Source of the DNA: Paenibacillus oleatilyticus
GTDB taxonomy: Bacteria > Bacillota > Bacilli > Paenibacillales > NBRC-103111
NCBI RefSeq assembly: GCF_018998565.1
Contig: NZ_JAHNZO010000005.1
Coordinates: 238,296 to 302,295, forward strand
Reading direction: 5' to 3'
DNA length: 64,000 nt
Below are positions 24,408-32,725 of this stretch, in pieces. Numbering within the stretch: the stretch's first letter is position 1; the number at the start of each line of letters is the position of its first letter. The notes beneath the pieces were generated by a model. That model did not search any database. It was not told the DNA's origin and saw only the letters and a program-made list of their open reading frames with translations. The position numbers and the translations under genes were made by a program.

Positions 24408-26240
24408 TTAAACCGGTAACGTTACCGTCACGGTTGTGCCCACGCCGGCTTCGCTTGCGATGGCCATGCGGCCTTTGTGCTCGGTGACGATTTTTTGGCT
24501 CACCATCAGACCGAGGCCCGAGCCGTTTTCTTTCGTCGTATAGAAGGGCTCGCTGATCCGCTGGAGCAGCTCGGCGGGAATGCCGTCGCCCTCGTCGCGG
24601 AAGGTGATTGAAAGCATGCCCGGCTCGGCCAAGGCCGCCATAATCTCCACGGTTCCGCCCAGCGGCATCGCTTCGACGGCGTTTTTGACGATATTGATGA
24701 ACAGTTGCTTCAGTTGATTCTCTTCACAGCGAACCGCAGGCAGGTCCGGTTTGATCCGCGTCTTGAAACTGACGCTGTTCAGATTCGCTTGCGCTTCCAG
24801 GAGGGAGAGGACGTCGGCGAGAATCGGGCCGATCCGCTTATAATGAAAGATGGCCGCTCTTGGCTTGGCCAGCAGCAGCATTTCGCTGATGATGTGCTCG
24901 ATGCGCGTCAGCTCCGACGACATGATGTCCAGGTAATGCTCCTTGTAATGCCCGGCACTCTTCATAAACTGCGTAAAACCTTTCAGCGAGGTCAGCGGGT
25001 TGCGGATTTCATGGGCAATGCCGGCGGCGAGCTGCCCGGCGACCGACAGCTTCTCCGAGTTGCGCAGCAGCTCCTCGGTAGCCTTGCTGTCACTGATATC
25101 CCGCCCGATAATACAGATCCCGGTAATGTCCTGATCCTTGCCGACAACGGGTGAGATCGTGAGGCTCATATCGAGCGGCGTGCCGTCCTTGCGCTTGCGC
25201 TTCGTTTCGAAGCTGGAGATTTGCTTGCCCTGCAGCGCTTTGCGGAACAGCAGCTCCGACTCGATCCACAGCTCCTCCGGTATGTTCGGCGGACGCTCGC
25301 CGATCAGCTCCGCTTCGCTATAGCCGAACAAGTCGATGAACGCTTTGTTCACCTTGGTCAGCCGGAGGTCCGCATCAAGAATCGCAATGGTGTCCGCCGC
25401 ATGCTCAATCATGGAATCCAGCTGCTGCTTGGTCGCACGGAGCGTTTCTTCCTGCTCTTTATGCCGGGTAATGTCCCGGATAAAGACGGACAAGCCGGGC
25501 TTGCCCGGATAGCAGCTGACTTCCAGCCACTTTTTGACCAATGGATAATAATCCTGATAAAAGACGGGAACCGCTTCCTCTATCGCCCTCCAGCAAGCTT
25601 TGTAAAAGCCTGTGCCAAGCCATTCCGGCACCGTGCTCCGAATGCCGTGACCGAGCATATCCTCCCGGCTGAGCTGCAGAAGCTGCTCGGCGTTCCGGTT
25701 CACATAGACGAGCTCTCCGCTTCGGTTCAGCATAATGTAAGCGTCGGCAAACGTTTCGAGCAGGGAGGTCATGCGGATGAGCGATTCCTGAAGCGCGTTT
25801 TCGGCATCCTTTTGCGCGGTGATATCCTGGGTTTGCATGTATATGTAAGCTGGTCCGCCGCTGCTGTCCTTAAGTTCGACTGCATAAACGCTCATCCATA
25901 TGGTTTGTCCGTCCGCGCTTAGCCAGCGCATCTCGGTTTCGTAGCGGGAGAGCTGGCCCGATACGAGCTGGCTCATATGATGCATGCACAGGAGAAGCTC
26001 CCCGGGATGCACTAAGGTCTGAAGATTCATCCGCTCCAGTTCTTCCGTCCTGTAACCGAGCTTCTTGCCGAGCGATTCGCCGGCCATCAGCAGGTTGCAG
26101 TCCTGATCGAGCAGGAGGGAGCCGGTGTGGGGGCTGGCGAAGCTTTTCAGCGCCAGATCGACAAACATTCGTGAAAAAGTCCCATCCGCTTTGGCTTTCA
26201 ATTGCTCCGGGACGAATGACGATGCGAGCAAATCGTTCAT
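24408..26240 (-). CDS. Sporulation-type sensor histidine kinase with three PAS domains
   Basis: A 610-residue soluble kinase without membrane segments. Three PAS domains are visible (about residues 35-150, 155-265 and 275-395), each ending in a DIT or DIS motif. They are followed by HisKA with GIAHEIRNPLTSLKGF (phospho-acceptor His) and HATPase with NIVKNAVEAMP, DEGDGIP and GSGLGLMVSQKIV. This layout is typical of KinA/KinE-like kinases feeding the Spo0 phosphorelay, but also of other PAS kinases; no response regulator is adjacent, which favours a phosphorelay orphan. The ATG at 26240 has GGAGGGAG eight bases upstream and is chosen over an upstream start. Confidence 0.85.
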   Translation of the reverse strand: MNDLLASSFVPEQLKAKADGTFSRMFVDLALKSFASPHTGSLLLDQDCNLLMAGESLGKKLGYRTEELERMNLQTLVHPGELLLCMHHMSQLVSGQLSRYETEMRWLSADGQTIWMSVYAVELKDSSGGPAYIYMQTQDITAQKDAENALQESLIRMTSLLETFADAYIMLNRSGELVYVNRNAEQLLQLSREDMLGHGIRSTVPEWLGTGFYKACWRAIEEAVPVFYQDYYPLVKKWLEVSCYPGKPGLSVFIRDITRHKEQEETLRATKQQLDSMIEHAADTIAILDADLRLTKVNKAFIDLFGYSEAELIGERPPNIPEELWIESELLFRKALQGKQISSFETKRKRKDGTPLDMSLTISPVVGKDQDITGICIIGRDISDSKATEELLRNSEKLSVAGQLAAGIAHEIRNPLTSLKGFTQFMKSAGHYKEHYLDIMSSELTRIEHIISEMLLLAKPRAAIFHYKRIGPILADVLSLLEAQANLNSVSFKTRIKPDLPAVRCEENQLKQLFINIVKNAVEAMPLGGTVEIMAALAEPGMLSITFRDEGDGIPAELLQRISEPFYTTKENGSGLGLMVSQKIVTEHKGRMAIASEAGVGTTVTVTLPV

Positions 26241-26371
26241 GAATGAGACTCCCTCCACTTTTTTAGGCTGAAAGTTAACATTCGTCAAAAATCAACACAA
26301 TTCCTTTTTTTTGCAGGTCCCGTTTTTTTATGAGTGGCAAAAATGGGGCGAAAGTCTCCAAATTTTTGAAT

Positions 26372-26380
26372 TGCTATAAT
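26372..26380 (+). promoter_or_regulatory. Extended -10 promoter candidate
   Basis: TTGCTATAAT contains TGnTATAAT, a strong extended -10, in the 500-bp gap between the PAS kinase and the 26747 gene. The expected start (about 26387) would give a short transcript ending at the terminator at 26560-26600, or a leader for the 26747 gene. Confidence 0.5.
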
Positions 26381-26474
26381 AAGAATGGGATGATAAGATT
26401 AAACATAATATTTACCAGCAATTTCATGGAATTGCCACACCGGGGGCGTAGACGGAAGGAGCTGTACCCCGTTT

Positions 26475-26561
26475 TTGTATACGAAGGTTGCGCAAGGCGG
26501 CGAGAGAGGCGGACCGGTATTGGATGAGGTCCAACCATCTGCCATGAAGACAACGAAATAA
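26475..26561 (+). CDS. Possible 28-codon ORF inside a short transcription unit
   Basis: A TTG-started ORF (MYTKVAQGG...) ends at the base of the following terminator. GGAAGGAG lies 14 bases upstream, which is far, and the codons show no clear bias. It could equally be part of a small RNA that starts at the promoter at 26372-26380. A CGGGG/CCCCG hairpin with five T lies just before the TTG. Confidence 0.2.
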   Translation: MYTKVAQGGERGGPVLDEVQPSAMKTTK

Positions 26562-26597
26562 AGGGCGAACGGCGTCGATGGACGCAGTCGCCCTTTT
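26560..26597 (+). terminator. Strong intrinsic terminator without an obvious upstream gene
   Basis: AAAGGGCGA and TCGCCCTTT form the outer stem and GCGTC/GACGC an inner stem, followed by TTTTCGC. It ends a transcript that contains no convincing gene, so a small RNA or a tiny peptide is implied. Confidence 0.75.
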
Positions 26598-26746
26598 CGC
26601 AGCTTTACGGAAGGTATCGTTTTGATGTCCGGATATGTCGTTTTTAGTCATTTACAACGATGGAAAATTCAGGTGTAACTTTCGTTTGGCACGTCACGTC
26701 CAAAGGTATAATCGCGTTAAGGTAAATCCAAGGAGGCGGAAGTGAA

Positions 26747-27139
26747 ATGGCAGGAAAGGACCTGAAAAGCTTGTTGTCGCCGCAGGAGCTTGAAGCATTG
26801 ACGCATCGTCCCGAAGGAAACGGCTCGGGAAGCGACGGGCGTGCGGAGCCGGAGAGCGCTATGGAGCCGGAGCTGGAACTGGAGCGGCTCCGGCTCGAAA
26901 CGGCCCGGCTGGACCTGACAGTTGCCCGGCTTATCGAACGGGTGGAGCAGCTGGAGCTCCGGCTGGAAAGCCGCTCCGCGTACGAAGCGGTCGGGGGCGT
27001 CCCCGAGGCGTTCGCGGCAGGCGAATGGAATGCGCCGGAAACCGCCGCCACGAAATCCGTTACGGTCCCGTCCGTCCCGGAGGAGCCGACGCTTTCCCGG
27101 GTGAGAACGTACGGCCGCAAAAAGCGGGACCGCTCCTAG
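26747..27139 (+). CDS. Small coiled-coil protein, unknown function
   Basis: A 130-residue protein with a good AAGGAGG about nine bases before the ATG. An acidic N-terminal part (KSLLSPQELEAL, then many Glu) is followed by a heptad-like leucine-rich helix at about residues 45-80 (ELERLRLETARLDL, RLIERVEQLELRLE), predicted as a coiled coil, and a basic tail RTYGRKKRDRS. No family is recognised. A structural or scaffold role is possible. Confidence 0.7.
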   Translation: MAGKDLKSLLSPQELEALTHRPEGNGSGSDGRAEPESAMEPELELERLRLETARLDLTVARLIERVEQLELRLESRSAYEAVGGVPEAFAAGEWNAPETAATKSVTVPSVPEEPTLSRVRTYGRKKRDRS

Positions 27140-27193
27140 GGAAGGCGGACTGCCTTTGGCGGCCGACATTCGGCGCTGGAAGCTGCAGAGCCC

Positions 27194-27934
27194 TCACGAC
27201 TGCGGCATCCGCGGCGTTAAGAACCGGCCGATTTCCTCTGGCAGCACCTCCGTGTCCGACGGATGGAAATAGTAGTTGTTGTCGTCGCGGAACAAGCTCT
27301 GCATATACGCGACCGGCTCGCCGGTTTGCAACACGATGCGGTACTCTTTCGGGTCTCCGCCGGTCATAGCCGGCTGGTAGTTTTCTTTCTTTTGCCCGTG
27401 TCCGAGCAGCTCCATGAACAGCCCGGTATCGGCTCTTTCGAGCGAACGGAACCGCTGCCAGGCAGCCGCTTGCTTGGAGTAGACATACACGTCGATTCGG
27501 GTTACCCGCTCGGCCGGAAGGTCCTTGTAGCTCCAGGTATGGGCAAGCTTGCCATCCGCGTTTCTTGCGCTGTACAGCTTGTAGCCGCCCACTTCGTTGT
27601 CCGCCTTGGCGGCAATCAGCGAGCGGTCCGGGTACCCCTTCACGGCATAAAGGCGCGTACCTTCCTGCAAAAATGCCGCATCCCCGTCCTTCGTCGCATA
27701 GCTCGGGTTGGTGACGGCTCCCTCGACCCTGAACTTCACGGTGCCGACGACCTCATCTGTCACTGTATCCGGGGAGGCGGCCACGGCTTCATAAACCCCG
27801 TTATATTCCTTTCCGTTCAGCTTGACGAAATCCACCCAATCGATAACGGCATTTCCCGTCTTCCCCGGGTCCGTTTTGGCATTGCAGGCAGGCAGTACGA
27901 GCAGCAGCAGGCAGAGCAGCAAACGCCAAACCAT
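27194..27934 (-). CDS. Lipoprotein of unknown function
   Basis: A 246-residue secreted lipoprotein. After a short charged start, the hydrophobic segment LLLCLLLLVLPAC ends in a lipobox with the cysteine at about residue 17. The mature part is beta-rich and charged (WVDFVKLNGKEYNGVYEAV, FRVEGAVTNPSYATKDGDAA, EEIGRFLTPRMPQS). I do not recognise the domain. The ATG at 27934 follows AAAGGAAG by eight bases, while the GTG at 27943 overlaps the ribosome site. It converges on the coiled-coil gene, with a 54-bp gap. Confidence 0.75.
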   Translation of the reverse strand: MVWRLLLCLLLLVLPACNAKTDPGKTGNAVIDWVDFVKLNGKEYNGVYEAVAASPDTVTDEVVGTVKFRVEGAVTNPSYATKDGDAAFLQEGTRLYAVKGYPDRSLIAAKADNEVGGYKLYSARNADGKLAHTWSYKDLPAERVTRIDVYVYSKQAAAWQRFRSLERADTGLFMELLGHGQKKENYQPAMTGGDPKEYRIVLQTGEPVAYMQSLFRDDNNYYFHPSDTEVLPEEIGRFLTPRMPQS

Positions 27935-28070
27935 CGTAGTCACTTCCTTTCGCCCGGTTAACCGGGCAGGGTGTGTGTAACGTCATGGACGCAAGTCATC
28001 GTTCGAAAGTTGCACAGCGGCAAGAGCGAAGACGTCCCCTTACGAAAACCTTACCCGGCTGCGACAACAA

Positions 28071-28109
28071 TAAAACCGGCCGGTACCTCGGAAGGAAGGC
28101 GCCGGCCGG
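28071..28109 (-). terminator. Intrinsic terminator downstream of the 28118 gene
   Basis: CCGGCCGG occurs at 28102-28109 and 28076-28083 and pairs with itself; on the minus strand TTTTATTG follows. Confidence 0.7.
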
Positions 28110-28117
28110 CTAGTCGT

Positions 28118-28666
28118 TTAGTGGCGGTGGGAGGTGGAACGCTTTTTCCCCTTCCGGCAGCGCTGCTTGCCTCGGGCCTCGGTCCGGGTGGTACAAACGT
28201 GCTGCGCACGGTAAGGAACCGAGAGGGCGGTGTTCGCCTGAGGAAGGAAGCGGATCGAACCGGCGATGCGGGGAGCGTCTTGATTGACCATTCGCTTAAG
28301 CAAGCGGATCGCCGCCCCATACCTTTTGTAATCGTAGTCGTTTGTCTTCGGATCGTAAAAGGCTTCCGGAAGCTCCTCCGGCGTCATATAGGCGAACACG
28401 CGGCCGCCATGCTCCGCAAGGAAGACGAGCGGCGAATCTCCGTAGCCTTCGCGGTTCCATTCCTGAGGCGTCATGTGGAACACCAGAATGGCCAGCGCGT
28501 CGTCATACACTTTGCCTTTGTACCTGAATCGGAAATGCAGCTCGTACTCCGTATCGCTGTTCTGTCTCCGCCGGTCGATGACCGCATACGTCCTCCACCA
28601 CGCCGGGAAACGGAGGGTAAATCCGTATCTCGCGTTGCGATACACGAAATGGCTCGGTTTGTTCAC
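28118..28666 (-). CDS. Hypothetical protein with an altered-looking C-terminal tail
   Basis: A 182-residue product starting with GTG (MNKPSHFVYRNARYGFTLRFP), with no signal peptide. The first ~145 residues read like a folded domain (YGFTLRFPAWWRTYAVID, YDDALAILVFHMTPQEW). The last ~35 are very basic and Cys-rich (TRTEARGKQRCRKGKKR) and look like out-of-frame sequence, which suggests a 3' frameshift or a changed end. The frame stays open upstream of the GTG back to about 28747 without a standard start, so part of the N-terminus may be missing. AAAGGGG lies ten bases before the GTG. Confidence 0.5.
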   Translation of the reverse strand: MNKPSHFVYRNARYGFTLRFPAWWRTYAVIDRRRQNSDTEYELHFRFRYKGKVYDDALAILVFHMTPQEWNREGYGDSPLVFLAEHGGRVFAYMTPEELPEAFYDPKTNDYDYKRYGAAIRLLKRMVNQDAPRIAGSIRFLPQANTALSVPYRAQHVCTTRTEARGKQRCRKGKKRSTSHRH

Positions 28667-28770
28667 GTCGCTCGGGTCCCCTTTCGAACCAAAGGTTGTG
28701 ATACTACTGTATTCGCAGAAGCCCCGGATTATAATCCCGCATCGTCAAAGCCCCGGATCGCGCTCGCCGG

Positions 28771-30567
28771 TCACGGCTTAAACCAGATGTTTTTGAACTG
28801 CACCCAATCCAGCGCATCCAGCGAAATCCCCTTGACGGACTCGTGGTAGATCGTTTTCAGCCGTTTGAAATATAAAAAGTGAAGCACCTGCTTGGCGGTC
28901 AAATGCGCTTCAATCGCCTGCAGCAGCGCCGAACGGCGGCCGGACGACGGCTCGCGCAGCGCCTCCTCGATCCGTGCGGAGACCTGGGCTTTGACCGCGG
29001 GCTCCAAATGCCGCTGCATGCTTTTGTACAAATCGATGAGCCGGAGCTCCGCATCGTTGTCGAGCATGATAGAGAACAGCAGCAGATCGGCATGCAGCCG
29101 CTGCTCGCTCTTGAACTCCTCCACGGACAGCAGCTTGAGCTCCACGGCAAAGCCGGCTTCCTGCAGCAGCGCCTGCACATGCAGCGCATCCCGCTCATAG
29201 TGCGTGATCGTGCACAGCGTCAGCCGCTGGCCGTCATAGGCGGAGCGCTTGAGCAGCGTGCGGATGCGGGCGGTCTCGTGGGCAAGCGGCTCCGCTTCCG
29301 GCGCCGTGCTTCCGTGCCCGTGGCCGATGAAGCTGTCGGCCGTATAGATGGCGTCGCCGCCGATCCGCTCAAGCAGCTTGCGGCGGTTCAAGGCGGCGCA
29401 TACCGTGCCCCGCAGCGCAGGGTCGCTGAGCGGCCCCTGCTTCAGCAGGTTGAAGGTCAGGAACCGGCACGTGGCTCCCGGCTGCTGCACTTGCTGCCAC
29501 GTTTCCGAAGCTTCGTCGGGCAGACGATAGTTGTGGATAATCTGAAAGCTTTCCAGCGTCCGCTCGCTGTCCTGCACCTGCATGTCGGGAATATGCCACA
29601 GCTCCACGCGGTCAAGGTGGGCCCGCCCTTGAAAATAAGCGGGGAAAGCGTCGAGCACGCACATGGACGCATCCAAGTGCGTCAGCTTGAACGGGCCGGT
29701 GCCGACGGGAGCGAGCGCAAACCGGTCTCCCAGCTCCTCGCACAACTCGGCCGGGACGATGGAGGCGCGGTTCGTGCCGACATACTGAAGCAGCAGCTCG
29801 CAAGGCTCGGACAGCCGGATGTTGATCGTGATCGGGTCCACTGCTTCCACACTTTCAATTTGCCGGTGCACCCAGCCGTACAGCGCGCCGGTTGCCAGCC
29901 GCTTGAGCCTCTCGAACGTGTACTTGACGTCGTCCGCGGTCAATTCGCGGCCGTGGTGGAACTGGATGCCTTTACGCAAATGGAACGTCCAGACCGTCCG
30001 CTCCTCGTTCACCTCCCACGCGTGAGCGATATGCGGCTCGATCGTTTGGGTCAGCCGGTTGTAGCGCACAAGCGGATCGAACAGTTGGTGCACGAGGTGC
30101 GCTTCCGTCCGAAAATTGGTCGTGGCGGGGTCGAGCGACAGCAGCGACTGGGTGAGCGGGAACCGCAGCGTATCGAAGCGCTTGCTGCCCTGCATCTCGC
30201 TGCTGTAGCCGAAATAGCCGGTCAGCCAGCGGTGAAAGCTGTCCCTTAGCGAGCCTTCGGACGAAGAGACGTTCAGCTGCTCCAGCGCGCCCCGCAAATC
30301 TTTGCGCTCGACGAGGTCTTGCGCGATCGAAAGTATGAGATCCTCGGCAGGTTTGTAGAACGTCAGGGCGGACTTTTGGCCGCGCCCGCGCTTCGGCAGC
30401 CAATCGAGCCAGGCTTCGCTTTGCATTTTTTTGAGCAGCAGCACGACATTGCGGTGCGTGCAGCCGAGAACGGCCGCCAGCTCGTCGAGATGGACGAGGT
30501 GCGGCTGCTGCTCGGCGATATGCGGGTACTGTTCGCGAAGGCGGATATAGTGGTTTGCCAGCTTCAT
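28771..30567 (-). CDS. SgrR-like transcriptional regulator (winged HTH plus oligopeptide-binding-like domain)
   Basis: A 598-residue cytoplasmic regulator. The N-terminal winged HTH (about 1-110) reads LDELAAVLGCTHRNVVLLLK. A linker leads to a family 5 binding-protein domain from about 150 to the end (LRFPLTQSLLSLDP, VWTFHLRKGIQFHHG, RELTADDVKYTFERLK, APVGTGPFKL), without a signal peptide, so the sensing domain is inside the cell. Enterobacterial SgrR senses sugar-phosphate stress; Firmicute members sense unknown small molecules. It diverges from the 30722 gene, which may be a target. Confidence in family is high; the ligand is unknown. Confidence 0.88.
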   Translation of the reverse strand: MKLANHYIRLREQYPHIAEQQPHLVHLDELAAVLGCTHRNVVLLLKKMQSEAWLDWLPKRGRGQKSALTFYKPAEDLILSIAQDLVERKDLRGALEQLNVSSSEGSLRDSFHRWLTGYFGYSSEMQGSKRFDTLRFPLTQSLLSLDPATTNFRTEAHLVHQLFDPLVRYNRLTQTIEPHIAHAWEVNEERTVWTFHLRKGIQFHHGRELTADDVKYTFERLKRLATGALYGWVHRQIESVEAVDPITINIRLSEPCELLLQYVGTNRASIVPAELCEELGDRFALAPVGTGPFKLTHLDASMCVLDAFPAYFQGRAHLDRVELWHIPDMQVQDSERTLESFQIIHNYRLPDEASETWQQVQQPGATCRFLTFNLLKQGPLSDPALRGTVCAALNRRKLLERIGGDAIYTADSFIGHGHGSTAPEAEPLAHETARIRTLLKRSAYDGQRLTLCTITHYERDALHVQALLQEAGFAVELKLLSVEEFKSEQRLHADLLLFSIMLDNDAELRLIDLYKSMQRHLEPAVKAQVSARIEEALREPSSGRRSALLQAIEAHLTAKQVLHFLYFKRLKTIYHESVKGISLDALDWVQFKNIWFKP

Positions 30568-30721
30568 AGAGCAACCTCCGGGGTTTCTGATAAAATATGA
30601 AATTTACATTTCAAAATTTACTCTTTTTATTCGTGTTTTTCAAGTTACAATTAACGTGGATGGGCAATTCGACAAAATTATAACGAAATGGAAAATAGTT
30701 CAATAACGAGGAGGAATACGG

Positions 30722-31075
30722 ATGTACTGTCCTTCATGGTCCGATCAAGAGCAAATTCGAGGGGTAAAGCGGCTTCCGCTTACGGTCGCCTGGGGCGACC
30801 AATTGCTGTCGGAGGCTGAGGCGGCCGTGAACGCGGCGCATACCGACGAGGAATTGCGGAGGGCGGTTTTCGCGCTGGCCCGGCTCGCCTACGGGCGTAT
30901 TCACGGCAAGGACCTGCTCGACCTGCTGCAAGTCGACGACGAAGACATTTTACGAGACCTCGTGGGGAATATCGATCCTATAAACCAAGCAAGTCCTTAC
31001 GAATTGCGGCAGTGGGCTAACCGGTGGAGCCGGCAAATCCGGCAAAGCAAGCACGAGGCTGCCCTGCTGCAATAA
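30722..31075 (+). CDS. Hypothetical protein, small and soluble
   Basis: A 117-residue mostly helical protein (LSEAEAAVNAAHTDEELRRA, GRIHGKDLLDLLQVDDEDIL). The AACGAGGAGG site gives good support to the ATG. No signal or membrane segment is seen and the family is unknown. It is 24 bp upstream of the DUF4173 gene and probably cotranscribed with it; the SgrR-like regulator diverges from it. Confidence 0.65.
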   Translation: MYCPSWSDQEQIRGVKRLPLTVAWGDQLLSEAEAAVNAAHTDEELRRAVFALARLAYGRIHGKDLLDLLQVDDEDILRDLVGNIDPINQASPYELRQWANRWSRQIRQSKHEAALLQ

Positions 31076-31099
31076 GCTTAGAGGAGGCTCAGGAAGCTC

Positions 31100-32647
31100 A
31101 TGAAGACGGAATCCGTTCCGGTCCGGAATGAAGGAAAGCTGCTGCTTGCCGCACTTGGCTGCGCAGTCGTCCATCACTATTTATTTTATGGAAAAACGTG
31201 GGGCGTCTCGTTTCCGCTGTTCGTGATATTATTTTACGTTTATTATTACTGGGCTGTCCGGGAGAAGCGGGAGCTTCGGCTGGAGCCGTCCATGGTGCTG
31301 GCCGTGCCCGTGCTCTTGCTGTCCTTTACTTATGTGGCGCATTCGAACCTGCTTCTGCTCGTTTTTAACGCTTTGGCGGTGCCGCTGCTGATTGTCGCGC
31401 ACACGTCGTGGCATATGGCGGAGGAGCGGCCGAAGACACCGTTCATCCTCCACTTGCTCGATCAGGTGTTCGTGCAAACGCTCAGGTACGTGCCTCAGCC
31501 GGTCGTCGTCACTTTTCGAGCCTTATCGTTCAAAATGAAAGCAGGCCGCTCCCAAGAGCTGATGAAGGTGCTGATCGGTCTGATCGTTTCAATCCCGCTG
31601 CTGCTCGCGGTCGTCGCCTTGCTGGCCTCCGCCGATTCCGTGTTCGACCGCACGCTGGCCCGGCTTCCCGAGCTCGCAGGCGATCTGGAACTCGGCTTGA
31701 TGCTATTTCGCGCCTTATGGATTGCCTGCATCGCGACGGGGCTGTTCGCTTACGTGCGGGGCTTGCTTCAACCGAAGCGTTGGCCGCCCCGGGCCGCGGA
31801 GGAAGATTTCGCCGCCGGCTCGGAGCCTCCGGAAACCACTCCGGCAGCGACTCCGGCGACCGTTCCGGGGGCAGGCGTCGCGCCATCGGCGGTGCCGCGT
31901 ATCGATGCGACCGTCGCAGCCACCGTCCTGGTTGTGCTGAACGCCGTGTACCTGCTGTTCGCCTTCGTGCAGTTTTCGTACTTCTTCGGAGGCGGTGCCG
32001 CCGAGCTGCCGGAAGGCATTACTTACGCATCCTATGCGCGAAAAGGCTTTGCCGAGCTGGTTGTCGTCACGCTGATCAATTTGACCGTTCTGATGATCAT
32101 GTTGTACGGAGTGAAGCGTCCGGGTCCCGCCGCCTGGCGGTGTCTGCGCGCGCTGCTCGGGGTGCTCGTCGGCTGCACCGGCATTATGCTGAGCTCCGCC
32201 TACTTGCGCCTCTCGATGTACGAGGAGGCCTACGGCTATACCGTGGCCCGGCTGCTCGTGCACGCGTTCATGCTCTTTCTGCTTGTGCTGTTCGTACTGG
32301 CTCTCGTCAAGCTGTGGCGGGAGCGGCTGCCGCTGCTTCGCTGCTATGCGGCCGTCACCGTGACAGCGTATGTCATCGTCAATTACTTTGGCATCGATGC
32401 GGCGGTAACGCGGGGCAACATTCAGCGCTACGAGGCGACAGGCCGGCTTGACGCCGCCTATTTGGGCAGCCTGGGCTACGAGGTCGTGCCGCTGCTGCTG
32501 GAGCTGAAACGGAAGCATCCGGACGCCGAAGGGGTAGACGACGCGCTTCAGAGCTTCCGAAGCCGCATCGAGAGCGGGAAGCCTTCCTCGTGGACGGAAT
32601 TCAACTGGTCCGAATGGAAAGCTGCGAAAGCGTTGGAAGGAGCATAG
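31100..32647 (+). CDS. DUF4173-type membrane protein
   Basis: A 515-residue protein with about twelve membrane segments, matching the DUF4173 group (VFVQTLRYVPQPV, YASYARKGFAELVVVTLINL and the C-terminal NIQRYEATGRLDAAYLGSLG are typical). A cytoplasmic or extracytoplasmic insert around residues 225-270 is rich in Pro, Ala and Thr. The late motif NIQRY with LGSLGYEVVPLLLE is the conserved end of this family. Function is not known. It is probably cotranscribed with the small 30722 gene. Confidence 0.82.
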   Translation: MKTESVPVRNEGKLLLAALGCAVVHHYLFYGKTWGVSFPLFVILFYVYYYWAVREKRELRLEPSMVLAVPVLLLSFTYVAHSNLLLLVFNALAVPLLIVAHTSWHMAEERPKTPFILHLLDQVFVQTLRYVPQPVVVTFRALSFKMKAGRSQELMKVLIGLIVSIPLLLAVVALLASADSVFDRTLARLPELAGDLELGLMLFRALWIACIATGLFAYVRGLLQPKRWPPRAAEEDFAAGSEPPETTPAATPATVPGAGVAPSAVPRIDATVAATVLVVLNAVYLLFAFVQFSYFFGGGAAELPEGITYASYARKGFAELVVVTLINLTVLMIMLYGVKRPGPAAWRCLRALLGVLVGCTGIMLSSAYLRLSMYEEAYGYTVARLLVHAFMLFLLVLFVLALVKLWRERLPLLRCYAAVTVTAYVIVNYFGIDAAVTRGNIQRYEATGRLDAAYLGSLGYEVVPLLLELKRKHPDAEGVDDALQSFRSRIESGKPSSWTEFNWSEWKAAKALEGA

Positions 32648-32725
32648 GTCTCTGGCCCCGGAGGCGTCGAAATTTATTGGACCGGGTAAAAGGAAAGCGG
32701 GAAACTGTGTCGAAATTTACACTTT

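Noticed and set aside
28879..30249. Open frame of 456 codons on the plus strand
   Set aside because: Antisense to the SgrR-like regulator, with low-complexity Arg/Gln/His composition and no ribosome site.
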